A DNA stretch of 64,000 nt from Geosiphon pyriformis (Eukaryota; Glomeromycota; Glomeromycetes; Archaeosporales; Geosiphonaceae), in assembly GCA_016748015.1 (NCBI GenBank), contig JAAOMT010000703.1, positions 240,550 through 304,549 on the forward strand, in the 5' to 3' direction. The notes beneath the pieces are model-generated. The model worked only from the letters and a program-made list of their open reading frames with translations, ran no database searches and had not been told where the DNA came from. Positions 11,690 to 23,556 of the stretch are shown piece by piece. Position numbers and translations under genes: made by a program. Every line of letters begins with the position of its first letter. Positions within the stretch are counted from its first letter, which is position 1.

Positions 11690-13100
11690 ATTAATATAAT
11701 GTTGAAGTTGTTAATATTTTTGTGTATTCATTTTTTGTTATATTTTTAAGTTGAAATGTTCTTAGATTTGTTTCATTCATAACAAACTGTTGGCATTTCC
11801 ATTTTTTTTTTTTTTTTTTATAATGTACTGTATAATTAAATAGTGAAAGCTTTATTTTCCATCTCATATGGTAATTGTCTCCGAATTTTTGTTTCTGGAT
11901 TAAAGTCAATTCTTTATGATCAGTATATATGTCAAACTTCTGGCTCAAATATTTCTTCTATTTAATGACTGCCCAATAAATAGCTAAGTATTCTAGTGTT
12001 AGTATTCCATAGTTTTTTTTGCTGAACTTAAACTTTGGCTGGCATATGCTATTGGATGTTTTTTTCCATTTGGTTCTTTCTAAGATAGTACAGCTCCTAA
12101 TGTTTAATCTGATGTATTGGTAGTAATGATGAATGGTTTGTTGTAATCTGAATAGATTAGTACTGGTGCTTGGATAAGTTTTTTTTACAATATATTAAAA
12201 GCTTCTTGCCAGATTTCTGTCCACTTATATTTAATATTTTTGGTTTGAAGCTAGTGAAGTGGTTGAGCCAATTTGGAAAAACTTTAATGAAGTGGCAGTA
12301 GTAATCTGCAAATTCCAAGAATGCTCTTAGTTCTGTCAAGTTGGTTGGTACTAGAAAGTTTTTGATTATTTCAATTTTGTTTGAATTCATTTTGATGCTA
12401 TTTTTGCTTATAATATATCCTAAAAATTTCAATTCTGTTTTGCCAAAAAAGCACTTGGTTGCATTCAGTTTTAATCCTGTCTTTTTCAATCTTTTAAACA
12501 TCTGTTGAAGATAATGTAGATAATCATCAAATGTTTTTGAAAACACATTGGTGTTATCCAGATAAACAACTACTGATTTCTATAATAATTTCATATAAAC
12601 AATTTTCATAAACTATTAAAATGTGGCTGGAGTGTTCATCAAGCCAAATGGCATTACTTCAAATTCGAAATTCTTTTTTCTAATAATGAATGTGGTTTTT
12701 TTTTTGTTGGCTAAATTTATGGCTACTTGCCAATAACTACTATTTAAATTCAGTGTTAAGAACTATTTCTTTTTTCTAAAAGTGTTGAATAATTCTTGAA
12801 TTTGTAAAGTTAAATAACTGTTTTCATGAGTTACTCTATTGAGTTTTTTGTAATCCATACAAAAGTGGATCTTTCCATTTTTTTTTCAGACTAGTACCAC
12901 TGGTAATAACCATGGACTCATTAATGATTAAATTAACCCATTGTCTAACATTCAATTGATTTCTTGTTAGATAATTTCATGGCTTGCTGGTGGTATTCAG
13001 TATGCTCTTTGTTTAATTGGCATTGTATTTCCAGTCTTAATCTAATGTTGAATAATGTCTATTCTGCTAAATTTATTTTTACTAATGAAGATATAGTTGA
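11690..13100 (-). pseudogene. Reverse transcriptase - RNase H, decayed (mainly element I)
   Basis: Open pieces at 11691-11948 and 12157-12546 give the RNase H end (KFDIYTDHKELT) and the RT thumb/connection (FSKTFDDYLHYLQQMFKRLK, KCFFGKTELKFLGYIISK). The catalytic Tyr-Leu-Asp-Asp box lies near 12555-12570 with changed residues. The RNase H text is continuous across about 12126, the position at which element I interrupts C on the right (49883). At least everything to the right of that point therefore belongs to I. Confidence 0.75.
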
Positions 13101-13129
13101 AGTTGTTAAGTAATATCTTAAGCTGTATA

Positions 13130-13982
13130 TATTATAGTGGATCTAAATTTTTCAAGTTCATCTGTTTTAATTGTTTAGGTTGAAGCAGATAACATTTTTT
13201 TTGTCTATATATTGTTTGTAATGTAATATTCACATATTCACACAGTTGTAAAAAGTCTGGAATGAGATTTGGTGGTTGTTCTTCAATTTCAATGCTTAAA
13301 TATTCAATGATAGTTTCTTTTGGTATTTTAATAACATCTCTTGTTGTGTTGTAGATGGAAATTTTAATATGATTCTTGTTTTTGGTTGGTATGTAAAGAT
13401 TGATAAGCCCAATTTCTTCTGATTTGTAAATAGTTGATTCCACTTCAAAAATCTGTGTCTGATTCTTCACTTTTCTTTCCAATACTAACATATATTTATT
13501 ATATAGTGGAATAAAATTTAATTAATGAATGGAAATAATTTCTTTTTTGTCAACAATTTTTTTCTCTGCCATATTAACTAGTACATTTATTCTATCCATA
13601 GATCCAAATCTACTTATTTTCCTAGTTGTAATCCCTAATTTTTTTTTCTCATTGATACTAACTGAGCTATTTTAATTAGAAGCAAAAATATCATTTGTGC
13701 TATCTTTTTGTTTGGCTCTATAATATAGGTTTTTTCTGAGTCATTTTGTAGCATTGCAATAATATTTCCCACATATTTGGCATCAATTATTTCTTCTTTA
13801 ATATTAATCTCTTTTTTTGCTAAACTACTCCTTAATGCTAGTTGAACTATTGTTGTTGCTGGAATTTCCAATGCTACTTTCAAATCAATACAAATGCGTA
13901 AATGTGGTTCCAATTTAATGATATCTTTTTCAAGATATCTTAGATCAAACTCTGTATTAGTATCATGTACATGTTTTGGCAT
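13130..13982 (-). pseudogene. dUTPase domain and linker to RT, decayed (element I)
   Basis: Open pieces 13635-13982 and 13132-13491 belong to one broken frame. The N-terminal piece is a trimeric-type dUTPase: motif 1 Thr-Glu-Phe-Asp-Leu-Arg, motif 2 Arg-Ser-Ser-Leu-Ala-Lys-Lys, motif 3 IIDAKYVGN (the catalytic Asp is kept here, unlike in H and D), motif 4 EPNKKIAQ. The second piece is the beta-rich segment between dUTPase and RT. It sits between protease and RT, as in H. Confidence 0.75.
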
Positions 13983-15861
13983 AATACTTTCATCATTATT
14001 TCTGAACTATTTGAGTTTTTGCTTCTTGAAAAGATCAAGAAGTGCAATGTATTGTTTTGGGTTTGAATCATTGTTGTTGTTACTATTATTTTGAATGAAA
14101 CTGAAATCTTTGTTGTTATTGTTATTGTTGGAGTTTTAATCAGGATTGAATATTGATTCTGATTCCAATGCACAATTGCTAATTGGTTTCTCATTTTTGG
14201 GGATCATGTAGATTATGTGTATCAGTAAATTGTAAATAAGATCACACTTATTACAATATTGGAAGTCATATAAGATTAAATAGTAGTTAGATAGTCAAGT
14301 GTTTATCTGTTCTAATTATTGCTCTTGTTCAGCTTGAGTGGGTGCCAAGTTTTGATAATATTCATGGAATTTTTCTGGGCCAGTTTTTATATTCAGAAAA
14401 ACATCTGGGTTGAGAATCAAAATAATGTTGACTGGTTTTGGTGGGTTGTTTTTGATCTCTAATATTTCACTAGACAAAGCACCTTTAATTTTGGCATTGG
14501 CTATTCACCAGATTTTGTTCTCGTTATGTAAGTAACTGTCCAAGCACAAGAGTACTCAGTTCTATGCTGTGTTAATAAGTGTTTCTTAGCTTACCCAGTT
14601 GCTAATAAGGATTGTGTATTGACATAAAGTGTTACATGTTTTTTCTTGGCCAGAAATGTCATTTTACATTCCTTTATCAAGTAGAGTTTCCCCACAAGCA
14701 AAACATAGTTTATTGTTCCACTTTCCTTGTCATTTTGGATATCTGTAATGTTTTCTATGGTACAGCTTACAATAGTAGTGTGTGCATGTTCAATAGTCTT
14801 TGTTTAATGCAATCTATGCTCCTATGAAGGACAGCCTTTTTTTGCAATCCTTGTATTTGAGTAGAATGTGTGGTGGTTTCTTGATGGGTTCATGTGAATA
14901 GGATCTTTCTCAGCCACTAGTTATTTCCTCTGTGGCTGTGGTTTCTTTGGGTTTATCTTCTTTTTTCTTTTTTCTCTTGTCATTTCAAGAAAGTACTAGT
15001 GGCAGTTTGTTGTAGTCAGTATTAGTCCATGAGACTTAATAAGCTTTCTAAATAGGTTTTTTTTTCTTCTTCCAACTTGATTAATGGTTACTTTTTTGCA
15101 GAATCTCTAAAATAACCACAAATGACAAGTATGTAAGTATGTTGACTATCAAAAGTCAACTGAAATTCTTGTGTGTTCCAGTTAAAAACAACATTGGTTT
15201 TGGACAGCCAATTATTACCAATAAGAGCTTGGTATTGAATGGCTTCCATTACTAATACTTTGATGAGTGTGATAATGCCATTGACTTTAAAAGGAAAGTC
15301 ATTGAGTTTGCTGATTGGAGTTTTGATGGCTCTATTAGCTGTAATAATTCTGTTACTAATAGTGCAATCAACTCAATAATCTAATTGGTCTATGAGTTGT
15401 TGAATGATAATGCTGTCTGCTGACCCACTATTAAGGATCAGTTTAATAGACTGACTATTGACTTTAGCATTAGTATACATTGTGATAATAGGTTTGGTGT
15501 TAAGAGCAGTTCCACTAAAAAGTGGCATTGTTGATTCCTTAAGTTTGAAGGAAAAAATAACTGCCAGTAATTTATTTTCAGTAATAGTTGTTGAAGATAT
15601 ATTATTGATAAGTGGCTTTTGGTTGGCTTCTAGATTGTTGAATATGGCATCTTCTAAGATAACCAGGAGACTTAAATAGTTCTGGGAATTCAGATTTTAA
15701 ATATATTTAGTTCTCAAACTTCACTGTTGTGACCCTGATAATTGAATTAAAGAACTAGGAATTGGTTGGTATATAACCATCACTGATCTCCAGTTTTGTT
15801 GAATATGAGTGACTCTTGGCTTTTGAGTTTCAGTAATTAATTAAGCTGAGTTTAATGGTAA
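13983..15861 (-). pseudogene. Protease, Cys-rich modules and acidic linker, decayed (element I)
   Basis: Reading leftward from 15861: the protease near 15350-15480 (Leu-Ile-Leu-Asn-Ser-Gly-Ser, catalytic Asp to Asn), the segment WLSKTNVVFNWNTQEF, the Cys-rich module around 14550-14800, the CxxC pair near 14230-14300, and the Asn-rich linker around 14040-14200. The LK-TAG-FRNN site shared by the family is at about 14005-14020. Element F interrupts the gag-protease boundary at 15861/23557. Confidence 0.7.
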
Positions 15862-16611
15862 TATTACAGTTGAAACCTATACATATTATTAATTATTACA
15901 TGTATTAGCCACTAATGTCACATAATTAGCCACTCTATTTTTAGATAATGATCATTAATCTGATCATTGATTTAACTATTAACTTAATCATTGACCTGAT
16001 CATTAACTTAATCAATGATCTGATCATTGACCTGATTATTAACCTAATCATTGATCTAGTCATTAACCTGATCATTAACTATTTTTAATAGCTATATAAG
16101 CGATGAATCTTTTAGCTGTAAAAAAGCATATAAAAATAAAAGAAAGAAAATAAATAAAATAACAACTTTCATCTTAATTATTCTCTTATTACTAATTTTC
16201 TTTTTCCTATCTTCAAGTATCTGAACATCTTAAGATAAAAAATTACTTGTTGGTTATTCCCTACCTTTTTCTGAAACATGTAATTACAGCATTTGAAGAT
16301 TATTGAATAAAACATAACTGAAAAGTACATCTAATACCTAATATTGAATTCTAAAAGTACTAATATAAGACATAGAATTATACCAGTGTATAATCATTTG
16401 TTGACAATACAGACTATCTCTCTACCTTCAGATTTTCTGGTTATCTTTTGAAAAATATAGCAACTGAGATATTTTATGAAACTGATCTTACACATTGAAT
16501 TCATACTTATTCAATTCGTTCTTTAAAGTTGAATTCCTTTTGATTCTTTTTATTACTCTACAATCCTGTTTTCTCTTGCTATCTGTTAGCTTGTTATTCC
16601 AACCCATAACA
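15862..16611 (+). repeat. 5' LTR of element F with a TGATCATTGACC minisatellite
   Basis: It starts TATTACAGTTGAAACC (TGTTATAATTGAAACC in the other LTR) and ends CCCATAACA. Around 15945-16080 it contains about eleven degenerate copies of a 12-bp unit close to tgatcattgacc, built on the palindrome TGATCA. A CTATATAAG TATA-like box follows directly at about 16090-16098. The 3' LTR holds only about four to five copies, which explains most of the length difference (750 against 666 bp). Confidence 0.85.
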
Positions 16612-18060
16612 TAAAAGTGGTGCTTACTATAAGATTGTCAAAATCCACTTTGTTTCTTATTGTATGGGTGATTATTTATATTTGCTACAACAATCAGAAA
16701 AATACTTTGAAGTACACAACAAAAATAATCTAGACTTTATTGAACTTAATTCTTTGCTCTTCTGTTTGATTTGCTTCCCCATTGAAGAACAATCCAGCAG
16801 ACAATTCCAAGACTTTTGGAACTGGTTCCTGAATAAGCATTCAGCTGAAACCTACACAGCTTATACAACCTATTACTTTGACCAAACTTATCTTGAAAAC
16901 AACTTTAAAAAAAAAACAACAGCATCAATCAACTTTTATATTTCACAACCTTTAAACAACAGCCTCCTGATTCTGAATATCTAAATCACCAAATTCACAT
17001 TTGAATTGCTGTCCATTAGTTAGCTAAAACACTCTTTGAAACAGAAAAAAAAAGCTATTAAACCATTCCTGTTTTTAATCTTTTTTCAAGTGAATTAAAA
17101 CATTCTACACAAACAGCTACTTTTGAACCAATAACTAATAATCCCATGCAACAAAACATTCTGATCACTTTCCAGAGCATACAAACTGCTTTAGAATGAA
17201 AAAATAATATACCATTACTTTTATTCAGAGGTAATGCACAAAACCCAATTGAATAACTAAATGACTTTAAAAGAACTGCTACAGTCAACCAATATAATAA
17301 TAAATACAAGTTCCAAATTATTGGTGGCTATCTTTAAGGCTCTTTTACTACTTGGTTCTTACAAAAAACCAATAGATAGACACCAACAAATACTGAAGAA
17401 AAAAATACCTCTTTTACTACTCACTTTGAAAATAAATTCAGAACTTTTATCCTAATTTCTAAATGGCACATGTAACTAGAAAAAAAAACCCAAGGTCTTG
17501 GTAAAGTGGTAATTGAATATGCCAAAGTCATCAAAAAATTAATTAAAAGAATAGGCTCTGAAAAAAACTGGACAGAAGAACAAAAAATTTATTCCTTTAC
17601 AAAAGGATTAAAAACAGATCTGTTATATGCTCTTTGGTTTCTTCTGGCCTTAAAAAATAATCTCACAATAGATATAGTTATTGAACTTGTCCAGAGAATA
17701 GAAAATAACCAAAAAATGCATCTGGAATCCATCTTTCCAGTTTTTGCTTCTGCTCTACAAATGGCTGCCATCTCTTTTGTCACCCAAACTCAAGATCCCA
17801 ATAAACAGTTGATAGATAAACTTACAGCAAATTTTGCTTGACTATTAGAACCATTAGCCCAAACAGTCAGAGACAACCAGCAATCACAAAGACCTAGATT
17901 TGAACCATATTTCAATCAGTTTTAACAGCCTTCTTACCAAAGACAGCAAAATTGTGGCCCATTTGTATACTACTGCTGTAGATTAACTAGACATTTTTCA
18001 AGAGATTGCAACAATTCTCTTTTGCCACCTCCAGCTCCTAAAAACAATAATAATTAAAAC
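16612..18060 (+). pseudogene. Element F primer site and gag with CCHC knuckle, decayed
   Basis: A TGGTGCTTACTATAAGATTG primer-binding-type sequence lies at 16618-16637. Open pieces 16664-16984 and 17506-17841 are gag; the second contains the retrotransposon gag core (WTEEQKIYSFTKGLKTDL, then ALWFLLALKNN). The zinc knuckle at about 17963-18010 reads Y-YCC-RLTRHFSRDC, where the first Cys of CX2CX4HX4C has become Tyr through TGC to TAC. Frames differ between pieces, so frameshifts as well as stops have broken it. Confidence 0.75.
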
Positions 18061-18119
18061 AATAGAATTATCAACAACAATGCCTCCAATCAAAGACCCA
18101 ATCATGCCAACATCAATTT

Positions 18120-19560
18120 CTTTGGAGAGGATTTCCTAGTCGAAGCTACTGTTTATCAGTCTTTAAACTGATAGACATATCTCCAAAGGGTGAAAGTGCA
18201 AGCCAATCAGAAGAAAACCCTTTTTTTACCTTTAACTTAACTGATGATAACCATAATATGGATGAACTGGCAATTAACTTTTCTGACTTAACAAGAAAGA
18301 AGAAGAAAGCCAAAATTGATTTAATTTTAAATCCCAACAAAGCCTCAACTTTCACTGCTGATAACAATAAACCAACAAAAGCTAAAGTTTTTAAAAATCC
18401 TCCAAAATTGGAACCCCTGAAAATTGTACAAAAATCTGAACTTTATTCTGTTGTGAAAAATCTTATAGAAATCCCAGCACATATCACTTTTGACCAGTTA
18501 ATAACTCATCTACAGTTTAGAAAAAATTTTTGCAAATCATTGATTCCAAAGAAGAAGATACCAAAAACCAATAAGTGCTTTTGCCAAGCTAAACTTGCTA
18601 ACAACAGCAATATTACTTCTCTAATTTGCAAAGCCCAAGTAGCTGGTTATTTTATTGATCTGATTTTAGACAGTAGATTATCTGTTAATATTATTGCCAA
18701 ATATTTCTTTGAAGTGATTGACAGAAAGATTAATGAATCTTCAACTAGACCAATGACCAATATACATAGTAACAAAAAAAAATCTGGGCATAGCCAAAGC
18801 TGTTTTTGTTTGCATTAATAGTATCACTATTAAAACTAACATAAAAGTATCTGAAACAAAAAAGTACACCATAATTGTTGGCAATGAGTGGCTTAAGAAA
18901 ACCAAAGCACTACTTGACTATGAACTTTGTGAATTAACTATCAGATGTAATAAAAAGCCCATTGTGATTAAGTGTTATCATTAGACAACTTTTTTAGTAC
19001 CCAAGTAAAACAAAAAAAAAACAGTTAAAAGAATCAAATAATAATGAGAGCAATAAAAAAAAAGATCAAAAAAAACAAGAAGAAACTGCTGAACTTACCT
19101 ATACTATTTTCACCAACAATAACAAGCTACTAGACAATATTAAAGCTAACAAAAAAGAAATCATGATAAATGGCAAGCTGATTTGCTGGCTCTACTATGA
19201 TATCCTCAAAAAAACCTTTGATAGAAAACCTGGCAAAAAAGCAAAATACAGTTATTGATAGCATGGCCTTTGTGCCAAGTATTAGTGCAATAAATCTTTG
19301 TATTCCTCTAGTGATAAATGCAAGTTTTGCCTAATCTATTACAAAAATTGGGAGCCAATTAGTTTAATATCCAGAAAAGAACTATAAAAAGTACAGAAGT
19401 TCTTTAAAAATAAACCACCTGAAATCCAATCACTAGTTGTAGAACAAAAAAAATCTTCTCCTGAAAAAAAAAAAGTGGATATTAAAAACTTGTTGGCTAG
19501 AAATAGCCCAGTTATCTTAAAAGAAAATGACACCCCTAGATGAACTCATGTAATACAACA
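18120..19560 (+). pseudogene. Element F protease and linker to RT, decayed
   Basis: The open piece 18258-18818 reads ICKAQVAGYFIDLILDSRLS, an aspartic protease active-site strand in which Asp-Ser-Gly has become Asp-Ser-Arg. Downstream, 18820-19000 continues the protease body (a WLKKTKALLDYE-like stretch) and 19000-19560 is a lysine-rich linker with several stops. It is placed between gag and RT as in other gypsy elements. Confidence 0.65.
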
Positions 19561-20960
19561 CATTATCACTACCAAAGAAACTTGCCCCATCTATATAAAG
19601 CCTTATCAGTTTAATCAGTACAATAATAAGTTTATTAAGAAAGAGATAATTCGAATGAAAAATCTTGGATTTATACAAAAAACCAAGAGTAAATGGGCTT
19701 TTTCAGTTGTAGTGGTATTCAAGAAAGGTGGAACCCTATACTTCTGTGTTGATTACTACTAATTAAATACCATCACTATAAGAGACATATACTCACTCTT
19801 CAAAATTGATGCAATACTAGATAAATTCAATGGTACTGCTTTTTTCTCAACTATTGACTTAACTGTTGGATTCTGGCAAGTAGAAATAGATCTGGAAAGC
19901 AAAAAAAAAACTGCCTTTATTACCAAGTATGGCACTTATGAATTCACAATTATGTCTTTTGGTCTTATTAATGTCTTTCACACCTTTTAATGCTTAATAG
20001 ACAAAGTGTTTGAATCAATAAAAAAAAACTTTGTTCTGGTCTACTTAGATGACATAATAGTATACTCAAAAACTTGAAATGAACATCTTGAACATTTGCA
20101 AAAAGTTTTTGACTTGCTCAAAAATACTGGTCTCAAAATCAACTTAATCAAATCTTTTTTTGAATGCCAATTCACTTAGTTTTTTGGTTACTTTATTAAA
20201 AAAATGGGATTTTTTCTGATCCAGCTAAAGTTAAAAAAGTTTAAAATATTAGACAATTAATGAATGTTCTTGAACTATGCTTTTTTCTTGGTTTGGCCTT
20301 TTATTATTACAAATTTATTAAGGATTTTTTCAAAATCGCCTTTCCTTTCAATTAGCTATTTAGGAAAAATGTCAATTATTATTAAGACACTTATCAACAA
20401 AAAGCTTTTGAAATTCTAAAGGAAAAACTTGTTACTGAACCAATCCTTAAGCAATCTGATCTGGACCAATTTTTTATTCTCCATACTGACACATTTGGAT
20501 ATAAACTTAGAGTTGTTTTCTTACAAAAAAATAAAAATAACAAAAAACATGCTATAGCATATGCCAGTAGATTTTTTACACCAGCAGAAAAGAACTATTT
20601 AATAACTGACAAAAATGCTTAGCAGTAGTTTAGGCTACTAGTTACTGGGATTAATATCTTTTTGATGTAAAATTTTTAGTGGTAACAGATCATCAAGTCT
20701 TGGTTTGGCTGTACAATAAAAAAAAGCTGAAACACAAATGAATAACTTGCTGGATACTCCACTTGAATAAATTTAATTATGATATTTAACACTACAAAGA
20801 AGCAAATCATTAAAACACCAATGTTTTCTCTAGACTTATCATTTAATAATAGTACAAGTTTTTCAAACCAATTCACTTTAATTATTAGTAACTCTCCTTT
20901 TAATAAACACAATAATGGACTTGAACAACTACTCTGTCTTAATAGAATTTTTGGGTAAAG
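19560..20960 (+). pseudogene. Element F reverse transcriptase and RNase H, decayed
   Basis: The RT is easy to read in spite of stops: AFFSTIDL near 19840-19862, AFITKYGTYEFTIMSFGL near 19910-19965, and the catalytic Tyr-Leu-Asp-Asp intact at 20042-20053. The connection (ECQFT, FFGYFIKK) and the RNase H start (ILHTDTFGYKLRVVFLQK) follow at 20160-20530. The RNase H acidic residue before Thr is kept. Stops at 19761, 19988 and elsewhere break it. Confidence 0.8.
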
Positions 20961-21059
20961 GACAATATCCACCAGAATACACTTGACAGCAAAGAGAACA
21001 TTTGCATAAACAATCAAATTTCTATTTGATCTATTAGAACCAATTATATAAAAAAAACA

Positions 21060-21960
21060 AAAAAGATCCTGACTATTTTCAGAGAGTTATCAGATTTGAA
21101 GAAAGAGAAATTGTAATATACAACATGCATATTGACTCATTAGCTGGACACTTTGGAAAAACAAAAACAATTCAGAAAACTTTAGTTTGCTATTATTAGC
21201 TTATTTTGAAAAAAAACATTATTAAATACATTAAAATCTGTGACATCTGTCAAAGAAGAAGAAAACCCAATTGTAAGGAAGATATCCATCTAATTTCTGT
21301 TGGTCAACCATTTGACAGAATTGGTATAGATGTTGTTAGATCTTTAACAATAATTCTTGATGACAACAAATACATTATTACAGCTACTGATTATCTTACA
21401 AAGTGGATAGAAACAAAAGCCATTCCAAATCAAACAGCAGTTTCAAAAGCCAATTTCATTTATAAAAATATTATTTGCCATTATGCCTGCTCCAAAGAAC
21501 TTTTATTTAATAAAAAAAAGAACTTTTTTTAGTACACTGGTTGAAAAACTTTGTAGAAAAATGGGAATATGTCATAAACTTTTTTCTTCTTATTATCTTT
21601 AAACAAATGACTTAATGAAACATTTTAATAGAACACTATGTGAAACTCTAACCAAAACCAGTAAAAAACAAACTTATAGAACAAAGTACTACTTTCAGCT
21701 TTGTTTGCTTATAGAACTGTAAATCATGACATAACAAGTTATAAACCTTTTTATCTGCTTTATGGATGCATAACAACACTACCAATAGAAACTAACATTG
21801 AGACAATACCCTTTGAAGAGATTACAATAGGAAATTACAAAGACATTTTACAAAAAAAACTTGATACTATTCTTAACTCCTTGGTAAAAGCACAAATAAT
21901 TGCTTTTGAAAAGATAAAACAGTTCTAAGAAAAGTTTAAGAAAAAAAAAACCTATAAAAC
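21060..21960 (+). pseudogene. Element F integrase, decayed
   Basis: The zinc-binding part is visible (His near 21125, Cys-Asp-Ile-Cys at 21239-21250). The core has the first catalytic Asp in IGIDVVRSL (about 21320-21346) and TDYLTKW. In the segment that should read Asn-Gly-Leu-Val-Glu-Arg the sequence at about 21607-21628 reads Asn-Asp-Leu-Met-Lys-His, so the third catalytic Glu has become Lys through G to A. The expected second Asp (SDxG) region near 21510-21530 is also lost. Confidence 0.75.
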
Positions 21961-22890
21961 ATTTTTTTTAAGTGTTAGTAACTTGATATTAGAATACTAT
22001 TCAGACAGAAACAATATCTATGATGATAAATTCTCTAGTCAGTGAAAAAAACTCTTTATAGTCAACAAAGTTTTGAACAATGGTTCTTATATTCTTCAAG
22101 ATCAATTCGGAACAATCTTCAATAATCATCTTGTTCATGATACACAACTCAAGAAATATCATAAACGATCTGATTGGTTGTCTGTTGTAATAATACCAAA
22201 TGATTAGCAAAAATTAAGTATAAATAAATATACCATTCTCAAAACAGAGATATCTTCAATTGACATGAACAATTATTTTCTGGATTAAAACATTCAAAAT
22301 GTTTTCTATACTCTTCATAAGTATTGGATCAAAAACTATCTAAATGTTACTCTGATCATTAAAAAACAAACCATCATAACTGATAACAGTGGAATACATA
22401 CTGTTATTAGACCAAAGAAAACCACTATCAGAAGAAAAAAAATTGGTAGCAAAATAGATAAATATCTGTTAGAAAGTATAATAGCAGCTATACTCTCACT
22501 TTCTAGCACAATTGGAAAAACAATCCAAGAAATCTTGCCCATAGACAAAAATTTGTCATATAAAAAACAATTAAAACTCTATGGTTGTCTTGAAAAAATC
22601 ATAGAGGATATAAAACTCATAAAGAAAACAACTTCAGAGATACAGGCAGAAATTTTGGGTATTATATAATTAAATATCTTAAGAGTTTTAACTATTGCTA
22701 AAAGAACCAAAACTCTAATACAAAAATTTGGTCTCTTGGATACAAAACTTATTTCGCTTCAAGTATTATATATTCTATCTACAAAAGACTTTAACAAACT
22801 AGTTAGCTTTAAGTTAGACAAAACTCTTCAAATAGATTACTTTATAAATAGCTTGATTTCACCAAACCTCAATCTCTTTGGAGAGAATGA
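21961..22890 (+). pseudogene. Element F post-integrase tail, unknown
   Basis: Between integrase and the 3' LTR lie about 900 bases that still read as protein in pieces. The clearest is 22460-22890, helix-rich with runs such as KKQLKLYGCLEKIIEDIKL and IQKFGLLDTKLISLQVLYI. The last frame (22736-22921) runs about 30 bases into the LTR before its stop. I recognise no domain. Its fairly long open stretches, compared with the amount of decay elsewhere in F, suggest it was coding in the live element. Confidence 0.5.
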
Positions 22891-23556
22891 TGTTATAATT
22901 GAAACCTATACTTCTTATTAATTATTACATGTATTAACTACTAATGTTACATAATTAGCCACTCTATTTTTAGATAGTAATTATTGACCTGATTATTGAC
23001 CTAGTTATTAACTTGATTATTAACTACTTTTGATAGCTATATAAGTAATGAATCTCTTAGCTGTAGAAAAGCATGTAAGAATAAAAATAAATAAATAAAT
23101 AAAATAACAACTTTCATCTCAATTATTCTCTTATTGCTAATTTCTCTTTCCTTATTTTCAAGTATCTAAACATCTTGGGATAAAAAATTACTTGTTGGTT
23201 ATTCTCTACTTTTTTCTAAAACGTGTAATTGTAGCATTTGAAGATTATTGAATAAAATATGACTGAAAAGTACATCTAATACCTGATATTAAATTTTAAA
23301 AGTGCTAATATGAGACATAGAATTATACCAGTGTGTAATTATTTGTTGACAGCACAGACTATCTTTTTACCTTTAGATTTTTTGGTTATCTTTTGAAAAG
23401 TATAGCAACTGAGATATTTTATGAGACTGATCTTACATATTAAATTTATACTCATTTAATTCACTTTTTGAAGTTGAATTTTTTTTGATTCCTTTTATTA
23501 CTCTACAATTCTGTTTTCTCTTGCTATTTGTTAACTTATTATTCCAACTCATAACA
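22891..23556 (+). repeat. 3' LTR of element F
   Basis: It starts TGTTATAATTGAAACC and ends CTCATAACA, and aligns with 15862-16611 throughout. Most differences are transitions, plus the loss of about 80 bp of TGATCATTGACC repeats (present here only at about 22974-23030). The TATA-like box CTATATAAG is at about 23037-23045. Element I gag sequence follows at 23557. Confidence 0.85.

Larger units (their letters stand above)
15862..23556 (+). mobile_element. Element F: second Ty3/gypsy family, inserted in element I
   Basis: F has LTRs 15862-16611 and 22891-23556 and the order gag, protease, RT, RNase H, integrase, C-terminal tail, the Ty3/gypsy order. It is inserted in the gag-protease region of I: 15861 joins 23557 when compared with H near 44715. 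The flanks read gtaa (15858-15861) and gtgg (23557-23560), consistent with a 4-bp duplication changed by two G to A transitions, but this is weaker than for the other elements. Coding frames are broken by stops and frameshifts. Confidence 0.8.
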
